Assembly (NCBI RefSeq): GCF_030388325.1 | Contig: NZ_CP103794.1 | Coordinates: 558,001 to 622,000 of the forward strand | Direction of reading: 5' to 3' | Origin: Flavobacterium johnsoniae | GTDB lineage: Bacteria > Bacteroidota > Bacteroidia > Flavobacteriales > Flavobacteriaceae | DNA length: 64,000 bases | Part shown: positions 36,845-45,860 of the stretch, in pieces | How positions within the stretch are numbered: the stretch's first letter is position 1 | How the letters are laid out: every line of letters starts with the position of its first letter | Program-made: the position numbers and the translations under genes | The notes under the pieces: generated by a model | Told to the model about the DNA's origin: nothing | Database searches by the model: none | What the model saw: only the letters and a program-made list of their open reading frames with translations

Positions 36845-37564
36845 ATGTCAAAATTATATATCGTTCCAACGCCAATTGGCAATCTTGAAGACATGACTTT
36901 TAGAGCCATTCGGGTTTTGAAAGAAGTCGATTTGATTTTGGCTGAAGATACACGCACAAGCGGAAAACTCTTGAAGCATTTTGAAATCGGCACGCACATG
37001 CACAGCCATCATATGCACAACGAGCATAAAACTACCGAAAATTTAATTGCTCGTTTGAAGGCCGGTGAAACTATCGCTTTAATTTCTGACGCTGGAACTC
37101 CAGCAATTTCTGATCCAGGTTTTTTACTAACTCGCGCTTGTGTCGAAAATAAAATTGAAGTGGAATGTCTTCCTGGCGCAACAGCTTTTGTTCCAGCTCT
37201 TGTCAATAGCGGACTCCCAAATGACAAATTTATTTTTGAAGGTTTTCTACCTGATAAAAAGGGACGTCAAACTCGTTTTTTGGCTTTAGCCGAAGAAACC
37301 CGAACGATGATTTTATATGTTTCTCCACATAAACTCGTTAAAACTTTAGGTGAGTTTATTCAATATTTTGGAGAAGACCGACAAGTTTGCGTTTCGAGAG
37401 AATTATCAAAATTACACGAAGAAAATGTACGCGGAACTGCAAAAGAAGTTCTAGCACATTTTGAAAAAACAGCTCCACGCGGCGAAATTGTCGTTGTCGT
37501 TGCTGGAAAAACAATAGAAAAAGAAGCTAAGAAAAGTAAATATTCTAAGGACGAAGAAGAATAA
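36845..37564 (+). CDS. rsmI: 16S rRNA (cytidine-1402-2'-O)-methyltransferase
   Basis: A 239-aa SAM-dependent methyltransferase of the tetrapyrrole-methylase fold that modifies C1402 in the ribosomal P site. The family start LYIVPTPIGNLEDMTFRAI, LAEDTRTSGKLLKHF, LISDAGTPAISDPGFLL and GFLPDKKGRQ are all present. It belongs to a run of plus-strand genes (Glu-rich protein, rsmI, hopJ, recJ, MFS) separated by repeat-rich gaps. Confidence 0.96.
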   Translation: MSKLYIVPTPIGNLEDMTFRAIRVLKEVDLILAEDTRTSGKLLKHFEIGTHMHSHHMHNEHKTTENLIARLKAGETIALISDAGTPAISDPGFLLTRACVENKIEVECLPGATAFVPALVNSGLPNDKFIFEGFLPDKKGRQTRFLALAEETRTMILYVSPHKLVKTLGEFIQYFGEDRQVCVSRELSKLHEENVRGTAKEVLAHFEKTAPRGEIVVVVAGKTIEKEAKKSKYSKDEEE

Positions 37565-37577
37565 ATAATTATTTCAG

Positions 37578-37643
37578 CCACAGATTAAAAAGATTCTCAC
37601 AGATTATTTTAAAAAATCCTTTTTAATCCTTTCAATCTGTGGC
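37578..37643. repeat. CCACAGATT inverted element
   Basis: GCCACAGATTAAAAAGATT and AATCCTTTCAATCTGTGGC face each other between rsmI and hopJ. A second version is at 38112-38150. Confidence 0.6.
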
Positions 37644-37663
37644 AAAAAAATCAAATCACAATC

Positions 37664-38008
37664 ATGAACATACAAGCCTTTTTAGAAAAAGTAAAACAAA
37701 CTCCAACACAAATCACATTTCCTGAAACTATTGCCGTAATTGAAGAAAACTACAACTTTACTCCAACAGCTTTTCAAAACGGAACACAACATAACGCAGC
37801 AGGCGAAAATTCAGGTTCTTGCAAATTATTTTCTTTCGCGAAACTTCAGAATTTAAGTAAAGAGGATACTTTAGCTTGTTTTGGAGCTTTTTATTTTGAA
37901 GAAGTTTTGGGAGATCCAAACGGAACAAATCATCAAAATATTAGAAATTTCATCAACTTAGGTTGGGACGGAATTCAATTTGAAGGAAATGCTTTAGAAG
38001 CAAAATAA
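37664..38008 (+). CDS. HopJ-family protein
   Basis: A 114-aa protein that matches the HopJ type III effector family by its full-length signature: FPETIAVIEENYNFTPTAFQNG, NSGSCKLFSFAKLQNLSKEDTLACFGAFYFEEVL, and NHQNIRNFINLGWDGIQFEG. Despite the name, the family is widespread in free-living bacteria with no type III system, and none is seen here. It is probably a small cytoplasmic enzyme or binding protein of unknown function. Confidence 0.88.
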   Translation: MNIQAFLEKVKQTPTQITFPETIAVIEENYNFTPTAFQNGTQHNAAGENSGSCKLFSFAKLQNLSKEDTLACFGAFYFEEVLGDPNGTNHQNIRNFINLGWDGIQFEGNALEAK

Positions 38009-38226
38009 TATTTTAGATTTTAGAATGTAGATTTTAGATTTCTGAAATCTGCATTCTAAAAAACTTTGTCAAAGTTTGAAACTTTGACAAAGTTAAAAAC
38101 TGAATATCTCTACTACAGATTAAAAATCCGTTTAAATATTTTAATCTGTGGCAAAAAAAATTACCAATCAGATTAAACGATTTCAGAAATCCACAATCTA
38201 AAATCAATAATCTAAAATCTAAAATC
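38009..38226. repeat. Repeat-only leader before recJ (three families)
   Basis: In order: AGATTTTAGA-type tandem words (38009-38052), the CTTTGTCAAAG hairpin (38062-38094, identical to 46071-46103), a CACAGATT/AATCTGTGG pair (38112-38150) and AATCTAAAATC units (38194-38226). Almost the whole gap is made of repeats found elsewhere in the window. Confidence 0.75.
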
Positions 38227-38231
38227 AACCC

Positions 38232-39947
38232 ATGCGTTGGACCTTAAAACCAAAACCTTCTGAAGATAAAATTAAACATTTGGCACAAGCTTTAAATGTA
38301 GAAGATTTTGTAGCAACACTTTTGATTCAGCGTGGCATTGAAACTTTTGAAGATGCAAAAAACTTTTTTCGTCCGTCTTTAGAACATCTTCATGATCCAT
38401 ATTTAATGAAAGATATGGACAAAGCCGTTTCTCGAATCGAACAAGCCATTGAAAATCAAGAAAATATTTTGGTTTTTGGTGATTATGATGTCGATGGAAC
38501 AACGGCCGTTTCTTTGGTTTCTTCGTATTTAAAATCACATTATCCAAATATTGCAACTTACATTCCAGATCGTTACGACGAAGGTTACGGAATCTCTTAT
38601 AAAGGAATTGACTACGCAGACGATAACGGAATTTCTTTAATTATCGCTCTCGATTGCGGAATTAAATCAATCGATCATATTGCTTACGCGAAAGCGAAAA
38701 ACATCGATTTTATAATCTGTGATCACCATAGACCTGGAGAATTTCTTCCAGATGCGGTTGCGGTTTTAGATCCTAAAAGAGAAGATTGTAATTATCCTTA
38801 CGATGAATTGTGCGGTTGCGGAGTTGGTTTTAAGCTGATTCAAGCTTTAGGTCAAAATCGAGAGGAAACTATCGAAGATTTGGTTCCGTATTTGGATTTG
38901 GTTGCTACGGCAATTGCAGCAGATATTGTCCCGATAACGGGAGAAAATCGTGTTTTGGCTTATTTTGGTTTAAAGGTTATTAACACTGAACCTCGACCAG
39001 GAATTAAAGCTTTGGTTCATCAAGTAAAAAAGAAAGTTCTCGATATTACCGACGTTGTTTTTATTATTTCTCCTCGAATTAATGCCGCGGGAAGAATAAA
39101 ACACGGAAATCATGCTGTCGAATTATTAACGGAATTTGATTTTGAACAAGCACAACAATTCGCTTCAGAAATTGAACAATACAACGCTGATCGAAAAGAT
39201 TTAGACAAAAAAATAACAAAAGAAGCTTTTCAGCAGATTTTGCAAAATAACGAAGAAGAACGTTTTTCTACCGTAGTTTTTCAGGAAGATTGGCACAAAG
39301 GCGTAATCGGAATTGTAGCTTCGAGATTAATTGAAACCTATTATCGCCCGACTTTGGTTTTTACTAAAAGCGGAGATAAATATGCCGCTTCTGCCCGATC
39401 TGTAAAAGGTTTTGATGTTTACAATGCTTTGGATGCCTGTTCTGAACATTTGGAGCAATTTGGAGGACATATGTATGCGGCGGGAATGACTTTAAAAGCA
39501 GAAAATTATTCTGTATTTAAAGACGCTTTCGAAAAACAAGTTTCTGCAACTATTCTTCCCGAAATGCTTACACCAGAAATCGAAATTGACGCCGAAATTA
39601 ATTTCTCAGATATCACACCAAAACTCATTCGAATTTTAAAACAATTTGAACCTTTTGGTCCACAAAATATGACGCCAGTTTTTATGACTGCGGATGTAAA
39701 AGACACCGGTTATGCGAAAACTTTAGGCGCAGAAGAAGAACATTTAAGGCTTTTTGCCAAACAAATCTCCCGAAGCGTCGGGACTGACGGAATCGCCGCA
39801 ATTGGCTTTGGACTCGGAAAAAAATTAAATATTGTACAAAATCAAAATCTGTTTCAACTCGCGTATTGCATTGCCGAAAATGAATGGAACGGAACTGTTT
39901 CAACACAGCTTATGCTGAAAGATATTAGACCAAATGGAAGAAATTAA
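38232..39947 (+). CDS. recJ: Single-stranded-DNA exonuclease RecJ
   Basis: A 571-aa DHH-family 5'-3' exonuclease for recombination and mismatch repair. Motifs are FGDYDVDGTTAVSL (78-91 area), ALDCGI, ICDHHRPGE (DHH) and the DHHA1 motif GGHMYAAGMTL, followed by an OB-fold. Length is normal. Residues 513-517 (SRSVG) are encoded by TCCCGAAGCGTCGGGA, a palindrome otherwise found between genes in this window, just before the conserved GIAAIGFGLG. It therefore looks like a tolerated in-frame insertion. The stop overlaps the MFS gene start by 14 nt. Confidence 0.95.
   Translation: MRWTLKPKPSEDKIKHLAQALNVEDFVATLLIQRGIETFEDAKNFFRPSLEHLHDPYLMKDMDKAVSRIEQAIENQENILVFGDYDVDGTTAVSLVSSYLKSHYPNIATYIPDRYDEGYGISYKGIDYADDNGISLIIALDCGIKSIDHIAYAKAKNIDFIICDHHRPGEFLPDAVAVLDPKREDCNYPYDELCGCGVGFKLIQALGQNREETIEDLVPYLDLVATAIAADIVPITGENRVLAYFGLKVINTEPRPGIKALVHQVKKKVLDITDVVFIISPRINAAGRIKHGNHAVELLTEFDFEQAQQFASEIEQYNADRKDLDKKITKEAFQQILQNNEEERFSTVVFQEDWHKGVIGIVASRLIETYYRPTLVFTKSGDKYAASARSVKGFDVYNALDACSEHLEQFGGHMYAAGMTLKAENYSVFKDAFEKQVSATILPEMLTPEIEIDAEINFSDITPKLIRILKQFEPFGPQNMTPVFMTADVKDTGYAKTLGAEEEHLRLFAKQISRSVGTDGIAAIGFGLGKKLNIVQNQNLFQLAYCIAENEWNGTVSTQLMLKDIRPNGRN
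39768..39783. repeat. TCCCGAAGCGTCGGGA palindrome inside recJ
   Basis: Member of the family at 17150, 24288 and 53102, but within a coding sequence and in frame. Confidence 0.7.
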
Positions 39948-41217
39948 ATCGAATAAGCCAGATCCATATCAGGCATTGCGTTACAGAGAATTCAATGTAT
40001 TTTTATTATTGCGTTTTGCCATTGTTTTTGCTTGGTCAATGCAATTTATTGTAATTGAATGGGAAGTTTACAGCTTAACTAAAAATCCGCTTTCTTTAGG
40101 AATTATTGGTTTAATGGAAGTTATTCCAGCCGTTTCTATGGCACTGTTTGCAGGTCATATTGTCGACCAAAAAGAAAAGAAAAGTTTATTGGTGAAATGT
40201 ATTTTCGGTTTTTCAGTAATCAGTTTTGGGTTGTTTTTATTGACTTGGCCAAAAGTGGTTGGCGGTTGGTCTTCTCATGTAATTTTGTATTCGATTTACG
40301 CTTTAGTATTTTTTGGAGGTTTGGTTCGTGCTTTTCTTGGTCCAACTATTTTCTCTCTTTTATCACTTATTATTCCTAAAAAAGCATATCCAAATGCTGC
40401 TACTTGGAGCAGTACAGTTTGGCAAATTGGAGCCGTTATGGGACCAGCACTTGCCGGATTTTCAATTAATTGGATTGGTGTTCACTGGTCAATGTGTTTG
40501 GTTTTCGGCTTTTCTATTCTTTCCTTAATTGCTTTATCGCAAATCAGTTCAAAACCAATTATTAATCCGAAAATTGGAGAATCGATAAAAGACAGTCTTA
40601 CAGAAGGTTTAACATTTGTATTTAGAAACCAAATTGTTTTAGGAGCTTTGTCACTAGACATGATTGCTGTATTATTTGGAGGCGCTGTAGCATTATTACC
40701 TGTTTTTGCACAAGATATTTTAAAAGTGGGTTCTGAAGGATTCGGTATTTTAAGAGCCGCGCCTGCCGTTGGAGCTTTTATTACCATGATTGTTTCGGCC
40801 TATATTCCTTTATATAAAAACGCAGGAAAGAAACTTTTAGCAGCGATTTTCGTTTTTGGTTTATCGATTATTTTATTCGGATTCTCGACCTCATTTTGGC
40901 TTTCGGTTTTTGCTTTATTTTTGAGCGGATTGGCAGACGGAATCTCTGTTGTAATTCGCCAAACAATCTTACAGCTTAAAACTCCAGATCATATGCGTGG
41001 GCGTGTTGGCGCAGTAAATTCGATTTTTGTTGGATCTTCTAATGAACTAGGAGCTTTTGAAAGCGGCGCAACTGCAAAATTAATGGGAACTGTAACTTCT
41101 GTAATTTTTGGCGGAAGCATTACTCTTCTAACTGTATTAGGTTTTAGTTTTATATCTCCAACTTTTAGAAATTTAGATCTTCAAAAAGATATGGACGATC
41201 ATCATAAATTGGAGTAA
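39934..41217 (+). CDS. MFS exporter (EntS-like)
   Basis: A 427-aa major facilitator with about 12 membrane helices. The MFS loop-2/3 signature appears as FAGHIVDQKEKKSLL, and the C-terminal half carries DHMRGRVGAVNSIFVGSSNELGAFESG, typical of the MFS_3/enterobactin-exporter-like group. The substrate is unknown. It overlaps recJ by 14 nt and abuts the following gene, so the three are likely cotranscribed. Confidence 0.88.
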   Translation: MEEIKSNKPDPYQALRYREFNVFLLLRFAIVFAWSMQFIVIEWEVYSLTKNPLSLGIIGLMEVIPAVSMALFAGHIVDQKEKKSLLVKCIFGFSVISFGLFLLTWPKVVGGWSSHVILYSIYALVFFGGLVRAFLGPTIFSLLSLIIPKKAYPNAATWSSTVWQIGAVMGPALAGFSINWIGVHWSMCLVFGFSILSLIALSQISSKPIINPKIGESIKDSLTEGLTFVFRNQIVLGALSLDMIAVLFGGAVALLPVFAQDILKVGSEGFGILRAAPAVGAFITMIVSAYIPLYKNAGKKLLAAIFVFGLSIILFGFSTSFWLSVFALFLSGLADGISVVIRQTILQLKTPDHMRGRVGAVNSIFVGSSNELGAFESGATAKLMGTVTSVIFGGSITLLTVLGFSFISPTFRNLDLQKDMDDHHKLE

Positions 41218-41796
41218 ATGCCGAAATTGAAAAAAACACTCTTAAGAGTTCATTTAGCGACATTAATTATGCTTGTATGTAATGTCGTAATTATTGGCGC
41301 TTTTGGAGTTAGTTTGATCTCTAATCTCCTCTTAATTTTTAGAGTTTTATTTTACGTTTCAGCCGCTGTACTTTTCTTTTTTTATATAAAACCTTTTAAA
41401 AAGAAAGCAATCTATTTCGGATTTTATTTCTTCTATCCAATATTTGCTTTTTTGGGCTGGCTAATGGACGGAATTTTTGGAGCTATTCTGTCTTCTCTTT
41501 TATTTCTATTTTTTAGTCCAACAGACTGTAGATTTGAAAATGATCAAATTCAAATAAATAAACCGTTTACAGGGTTCTTAAGCGGATGCTGTAAATATGA
41601 AGTTATAGAGAAAAAATATTTCCTGTTTCAAAAAAAAGTAGCTACTTTTCAGTTTGAAGAAGATTTGTATTTAAAAAAAAATGACATTAAAATTCAGGAT
41701 AATTCTTTGCAAATACATCTTCTCTTGAAAGAATTTAATCCAAATGAAGATAATTATATAGCTAAGGACTCAACTATCTATGTTTTATTGAAATAA
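41218..41796 (+). CDS. Hypothetical membrane protein
   Basis: A 192-aa protein starting directly after the MFS stop. Residues about 12-70 contain three hydrophobic stretches (LIMLVCNVVIIGAFGVSLI, VLFYVSAAVLFFFYI, AIYFGFYFFYPIFAFLGWLMDG), followed by a polar C-terminal part of about 90 residues with Lys-rich beta-like segments. I do not recognise a family. It may work with the MFS exporter because of the coupling. Confidence 0.65.
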   Translation: MPKLKKTLLRVHLATLIMLVCNVVIIGAFGVSLISNLLLIFRVLFYVSAAVLFFFYIKPFKKKAIYFGFYFFYPIFAFLGWLMDGIFGAILSSLLFLFFSPTDCRFENDQIQINKPFTGFLSGCCKYEVIEKKYFLFQKKVATFQFEEDLYLKKNDIKIQDNSLQIHLLLKEFNPNEDNYIAKDSTIYVLLK

Positions 41797-41933
41797 AAAT
41801 TTTAATAGATTTCCTTAGTTTCTATTTATGAATTTGTAAATCAACAAAATGCATTCCTTTCAAATGTTAAAAATTGGCTAAAATAGATTTCTGATTTAAT
41901 CTTATTTCATTTCTTTATTTAAAAAATAATTGA

Positions 41934-42797
41934 ATGAAATATACTTCTACTCTATTTTTCTTCTTTTTGTCTTTCGGATTTTATGCGCAGGAAAATATAA
42001 TTTCTGGCGCAATAAAAGATTCAAAAACTAATTCTTCTTTAGAATATGTGAATATCGGAATCGTCAATAAAAATGCGGGAACAGTTTCAGACGAAAAAGG
42101 AATTTTCAAATTAAAATTGAACGAAAAAGTAAATCCAAACGATACAATTGTATTTTCTCATATCGGTTTTGAAACCAAAAAACTAATTGTAAATCAATTA
42201 AAATCGGAGCAAAATTTGATTGAAATGACGCCTTCCGAAAATACTTTAAAAGAAGTTATTGTAACATTCAAAAAACCAAAAGAGAAACAATTCGGAAGAA
42301 GTTCAAAAGGACTTGGACTTATGCATTTCAATTTTTTTACTGCTTTAGACAAAACCGTTGATGATTATTTAAGCCGTGAAAGAGGAATGGAATTCACAAT
42401 TAAAAAAGACTGCAAAGTAACCGACTTCAATTTTAATATTACTTCTAATGAATTTAAATCGGTCAAATTTAGATTGAATTTTTATAAAATTGAAAACGGC
42501 CTTCCTTCCAAAATCTTAATTGAAAAAGACATTATTTTTGAAGTAAAAGATAACAAACTTGGATTATTTACATTCGATTTAAAACCGTACGATATTTATC
42601 TAGATAAAGAAATGGGCGATATTGCCGTAACAATTCAATGGATTGAAAGTGTAAAAAGTAACGAAAAAAGCAAATACTTTTCTATCTCTACAGCGATGTC
42701 AGCCACAGAAAATAGTTTTTACAGAGAAAAAAATATGGCAAACTGGAGCAAAACGGGACAAAGCCTAACTTTTTACCTCAACACTTTGTGTCAATAA
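41934..42797 (+). CDS. Secreted protein with carboxypeptidase-regulatory-like domain
   Basis: A 287-aa protein with a signal peptide (MKYTSTLFFFFLSFGFYAQ) and a CarboxypepD_reg-like domain at about 20-105 (ISGAIKDSKTNSSLEYVNIGIVNKNAGTVSDEKGIFKLKL). The C-terminal domain of about 170 residues is beta-rich and unassigned (VKFRLNFYKIENGLPSKILIEKDI), a pattern common in Bacteroidota secreted proteins. There is no TonB-dependent barrel. It is monocistronic by context. Confidence 0.75.
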   Translation: MKYTSTLFFFFLSFGFYAQENIISGAIKDSKTNSSLEYVNIGIVNKNAGTVSDEKGIFKLKLNEKVNPNDTIVFSHIGFETKKLIVNQLKSEQNLIEMTPSENTLKEVIVTFKKPKEKQFGRSSKGLGLMHFNFFTALDKTVDDYLSRERGMEFTIKKDCKVTDFNFNITSNEFKSVKFRLNFYKIENGLPSKILIEKDIIFEVKDNKLGLFTFDLKPYDIYLDKEMGDIAVTIQWIESVKSNEKSKYFSISTAMSATENSFYREKNMANWSKTGQSLTFYLNTLCQ

Positions 42798-42881
42798 ATC
42801 GTTTAGATTCCGAATTTGTTAGCTTAACAAAATTTTATTCTTTTTATGATTTTTTTATTTAGAATTAATATAAATAATATT

Positions 42882-42889
42882 TATATTTG
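42882..42889 (+). promoter_or_regulatory. -7 element of the Cys-rich protein gene
   Basis: TATATTTG, exact TAnnTTTG match, 20 nt before the ATG. Confidence 0.4.
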
Positions 42890-42909
42890 TTGAATTAAAA
42901 GGTTTTAGG

Positions 42910-43266
42910 ATGAGAGAAATTGAACAGATATATCATAATAATTTTGGGATAGCTTTTTACTGGAAAGATCATAACACGACAATTTCAGACAAAATACAAT
43001 TGGTATTTAAAGAAACTGGCTTTTATTTTACCGTTCAAGAATTAAATCTTTTCTGCGATTTAATTGAAGATAGTATGATTGAAAACGCTTGTTGCGAAGC
43101 TTGCGAAATGAAATATTCTTGCCATAAATTTCTATTGAAAACACCTTGCAATTCGATAGATTTAGCTGTAAATATGACCGAATTAAAATCGATTAAAGAT
43201 TTGGTTGAAGGTTCTTTGTTCAAAATTGAACTTGACGAATATATTTATGGAGTTGGAATGAATTAA
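42910..43266 (+). CDS. Small Cys-rich protein (DUF6686-like)
   Basis: A 118-aa soluble protein with a Cys cluster ENACCEACEMKYSCHKFLLKTPC (about residues 57-79) that could bind a metal, flanked by helical segments. It resembles a Flavobacteriia family I believe is DUF6686, with no known function. It precedes the heptaheme cytochrome gene by 83 nt in the same direction, so a shared role in metal or redox chemistry is conceivable but unproven. Confidence 0.6.
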   Translation: MREIEQIYHNNFGIAFYWKDHNTTISDKIQLVFKETGFYFTVQELNLFCDLIEDSMIENACCEACEMKYSCHKFLLKTPCNSIDLAVNMTELKSIKDLVEGSLFKIELDEYIYGVGMN

Positions 43267-43349
43267 GAAACATTCTAAATATTTTAACAACATTTTTTCA
43301 TTATTGAAATATATTTTGATTCAAATCAAAAAAAAGTATATTTACAGCA

Positions 43350-44561
43350 ATGAAAAAAGCTGTATTTCTACTAACCAACATTCTTTTGACAATTTTCTTT
43401 GTCAGCTGCAACAACAAATCAGAAGAATACATTGATCCGCGCGGAACTGATTTTGCGGGTTCAGAAAGCTGTGTACAATGCCACAAAGTACAATCTGAAA
43501 TGGTTTTTAAAAGTTCTCACTTTAAAGCTACCGCTCCAGCATTATTAGAAAATGTATCGGGAGATTTCGATTATAAAAATCATACTTTTATTTACGACAA
43601 GAATACCAAATTGGTCATGGAAAAACATGGCGACAGCTTATATCAGGTTTTGTACAAAAACGGAAAAGAAACTGCGAGATATAAATTTGAAATTGTATTT
43701 GGCACAAAACACGCACAAACTTCCGTTTATTGGAGAGAAAATAACACTTACGAATTACCGATTTCCTTTTATCATTCTATAAATAATTGGGCGACAAGTC
43801 CTGGATTTCCTGCTGATAAACCTTATTTTGACCGAATGGTTGTTAAGGATTGTTATGCTTGTCACAGTTCTAATGTAAGTTCCAGAATGGTTGAGCAAAG
43901 TTCTGGACAAAAGAACTTTATGTCTATGGATGTGGAAGATATCATTAATAAAAAAACAATAGTTTACGGAATTGACTGCGAACGGTGCCACGGGCCAGCT
44001 AAAAAACACGTAGAATTTCACTTGAAAAACCCAAATGTAAAAGTTGCTAATAGCATTACAAGTTATAAAACACTAAATCGTCAGCAAAAATTAGACGCTT
44101 GCGCGTTGTGTCATTCTGGAAATGACGGAATGAAATTAAGATCGCGTTTTGAATTTAAGCCTGGAGATAATTTATCTGAATTCTTTCGTGAAAACAGAAA
44201 TATTACCGATAGTGCAAAATTTGATGTTCACGGAAATCAATTTCGTTTAATGGCGCAAAGCAAATGCTTTATGAAAAGTGATAAAATGGATTGCATTACG
44301 TGTCATAATCCGCATGAAAATGCGTCTAAAAATATGGCATCGTATTCTAAAATTTGCATGAGTTGTCATCAAGGTTTAAAACATAATGAAACCACGCTTA
44401 AAACGATGCCTGAGAAATTATTAGCCGATAATTGTGTAGAATGTCATATGCCGAAAAAAGCTTCAAACGCGATTAGTTTTCAGCTTTCAAACAGCAAACA
44501 ATTATCGAATTATATTTTGAGAACGCACCGAATCGGAATTTATCCGAATGCGAAAAAGTAA
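43350..44561 (+). CDS. Seven-heme cytochrome c lipoprotein
   Basis: A 403-aa secreted lipoprotein with lipobox FFVSC (Cys20). Seven CxxCH heme-attachment motifs are visible in order: CVQCH, CYACH, CERCH, CALCH, CITCH, CMSCH and CVECH. This spacing resembles cytochrome c554/NrfA-relative multiheme proteins (including CHNPH and CHMPKK) that move electrons in the periplasm or at the outer membrane. It lacks the CxxCK of nitrite reductases. No denitrification or cytochrome maturation genes are adjacent. It converges on lpxH with no gap. Confidence 0.88.
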   Translation: MKKAVFLLTNILLTIFFVSCNNKSEEYIDPRGTDFAGSESCVQCHKVQSEMVFKSSHFKATAPALLENVSGDFDYKNHTFIYDKNTKLVMEKHGDSLYQVLYKNGKETARYKFEIVFGTKHAQTSVYWRENNTYELPISFYHSINNWATSPGFPADKPYFDRMVVKDCYACHSSNVSSRMVEQSSGQKNFMSMDVEDIINKKTIVYGIDCERCHGPAKKHVEFHLKNPNVKVANSITSYKTLNRQQKLDACALCHSGNDGMKLRSRFEFKPGDNLSEFFRENRNITDSAKFDVHGNQFRLMAQSKCFMKSDKMDCITCHNPHENASKNMASYSKICMSCHQGLKHNETTLKTMPEKLLADNCVECHMPKKASNAISFQLSNSKQLSNYILRTHRIGIYPNAKK

Positions 44562-45305
44562 TTATTTTTTGAATTCTTTTAATTCGAATTTTTCGCCGTC
44601 AAAAACGCCATATGTAAAATAGCCAATCCAATCTCCAAGATTAACATATTCTGAGTTTTCGCCAACAGAACGAATCATTGGCAAATGGCGATGCCCGAAA
44701 ACAAAATAATTATAATGTTTAGTTTCTAGTTTTCGCTTGGCGTACAAAATAAGCCATTCTTTTTCTTCTCCTAAAAACTTAATGTCTTCATCGCCAGAAA
44801 TCAATTTATTTTTGACTGATAAATATTGCGCTAAACTTACGCCAACATCTGGATGAAGCCAACGAAAAAGCCATTTTGAAAACGGATTTGTAAACACCTT
44901 TTTCATTCTTTTATACCCTTTGTCGCCAGGGCCTTTTCCGTCGCCGTGACCGATTAAAAAAGTTTTTCCGTTAAAAGTAAATTCTTTGTTATCATGATAA
45001 ACCGGAATATTCAATTCGGTTTCAAAATAATCATTCATCCACAAATCATGATTGCCTACGAAGAAATAAATCGGAATTCCGCTGTCGCGAATTTCAGCCA
45101 GTTTGCCTAAAATTCGAACAAAACCTTTTGGAACAACCGTTTTGTATTCGAACCAAAAATCAAATAAATCTCCTAATAGAAAAATCGCTTCAGCATCTTC
45201 TTTAACCTCATCTAGCCAAGCAACGAATTTTTTCTCGCGCGGCAAACTCAATTCTGGAGTTGGCGCACCAAAATGCTGATCTGAAGCAAAATATATTTTT
45301 TTCAT
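44562..45305 (-). CDS. lpxH: UDP-2,3-diacylglucosamine diphosphatase
   Basis: A 247-aa calcineurin-like metallophosphoesterase of lipid A synthesis that releases UMP from UDP-2,3-diacylglucosamine. The two-metal motifs are FASDQHFGAP, LLGDLFDFWFEY, FVGNHDLWMNDYF, LIGHGDGKGPGD and VFGHRHLP. It lies 69 nt downstream of queD in the same direction. The gap carries GACTTTT repeats. A more generic phosphohydrolase role is possible, but the motif set and length fit LpxH. Confidence 0.88.
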   Translation of the reverse strand: MKKIYFASDQHFGAPTPELSLPREKKFVAWLDEVKEDAEAIFLLGDLFDFWFEYKTVVPKGFVRILGKLAEIRDSGIPIYFFVGNHDLWMNDYFETELNIPVYHDNKEFTFNGKTFLIGHGDGKGPGDKGYKRMKKVFTNPFSKWLFRWLHPDVGVSLAQYLSVKNKLISGDEDIKFLGEEKEWLILYAKRKLETKHYNYFVFGHRHLPMIRSVGENSEYVNLGDWIGYFTYGVFDGEKFELKEFKK

Positions 45306-45344
45306 TTAGATTTTTAGATTGTTAGACAACTAAGATAAAATCTT

Positions 45345-45376
45345 TCGACTTTTGACTTTTGACTTTCGACTTTTTT
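45345..45376. repeat. GACTTTT tandem repeat
   Basis: CGACTTTTGACTTTTGACTT then TCGACTTTTTT, four to five tandem units in the queD-lpxH gap. Confidence 0.65.
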
Positions 45377-45827
45377 ACAAATTATCTGAAGCGTACCATT
45401 CTGCAAAAGACGATTCTGTTTCTTGAAGTTTTAATGAGAAAAGAGAAATTCCTTCTGGAAGTCTCGCAACGATTCTTTCAGCAAAATCAACCACCATATT
45501 TTCACTTGTTGGCTGGTAATCAACTAAAATAACATGATGACCACGGTTTTTCAGTTCGGCAGCTAATTCAACATGCGGAGTAGTTTGATTGAAAACAGTG
45601 GCATGATCAAATTGATCGACGATTTCTTCTTTTACAATTTTCTTTAGATCCGAAAAATCAATCACCATTCCGAATTTCACATTCGATCGGTCTGTAATTG
45701 GCGAACCAATAACCGTTACCGATAATTTATAACTGTGTCCGTGAACGTTCTTGCATTTTCCGTCGTAACCGTACAATGCATGTCCAGTTTCGAAGCTAAA
45801 TTGTTTTGTAATTCTGATATTACTCAT
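45375..45827 (-). CDS. queD: 6-carboxy-tetrahydropterin synthase
   Basis: A 150-aa PTPS/QueD enzyme that converts dihydroneopterin triphosphate to 6-carboxy-tetrahydropterin for queuosine. The zinc-binding His are in FETGHALYGYDGKCKNVHGHSYKL, and the catalytic Cys is in this same GKCKNVHGH segment, with the later DFSDLKKIV and LQETESSFAEWY motifs. Other queuosine genes are not adjacent. It is preceded by a 58-aa membrane protein gene 33 nt upstream. Confidence 0.92.
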   Translation of the reverse strand: MSNIRITKQFSFETGHALYGYDGKCKNVHGHSYKLSVTVIGSPITDRSNVKFGMVIDFSDLKKIVKEEIVDQFDHATVFNQTTPHVELAAELKNRGHHVILVDYQPTSENMVVDFAERIVARLPEGISLFSLKLQETESSFAEWYASDNL

Positions 45828-45860
45828 CGATGTTTAATTTTAAGCTTGCAAATTTACAAA

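Noticed and set aside
37664..38008. HopJ protein as evidence of a type III secretion system
   Set aside because: The family is found in many bacteria without such systems and no secretion genes are present here.
43699..43720. TTTGGCACA sigma-54-like element within the cytochrome gene
   Set aside because: It lies inside a coding region, encodes part of the protein and has no downstream gene in the right position.
43350..44561. NrfA-type nitrite reductase
   Set aside because: All seven motifs are CxxCH. The CxxCK active-site heme and the NrfH partner are missing.
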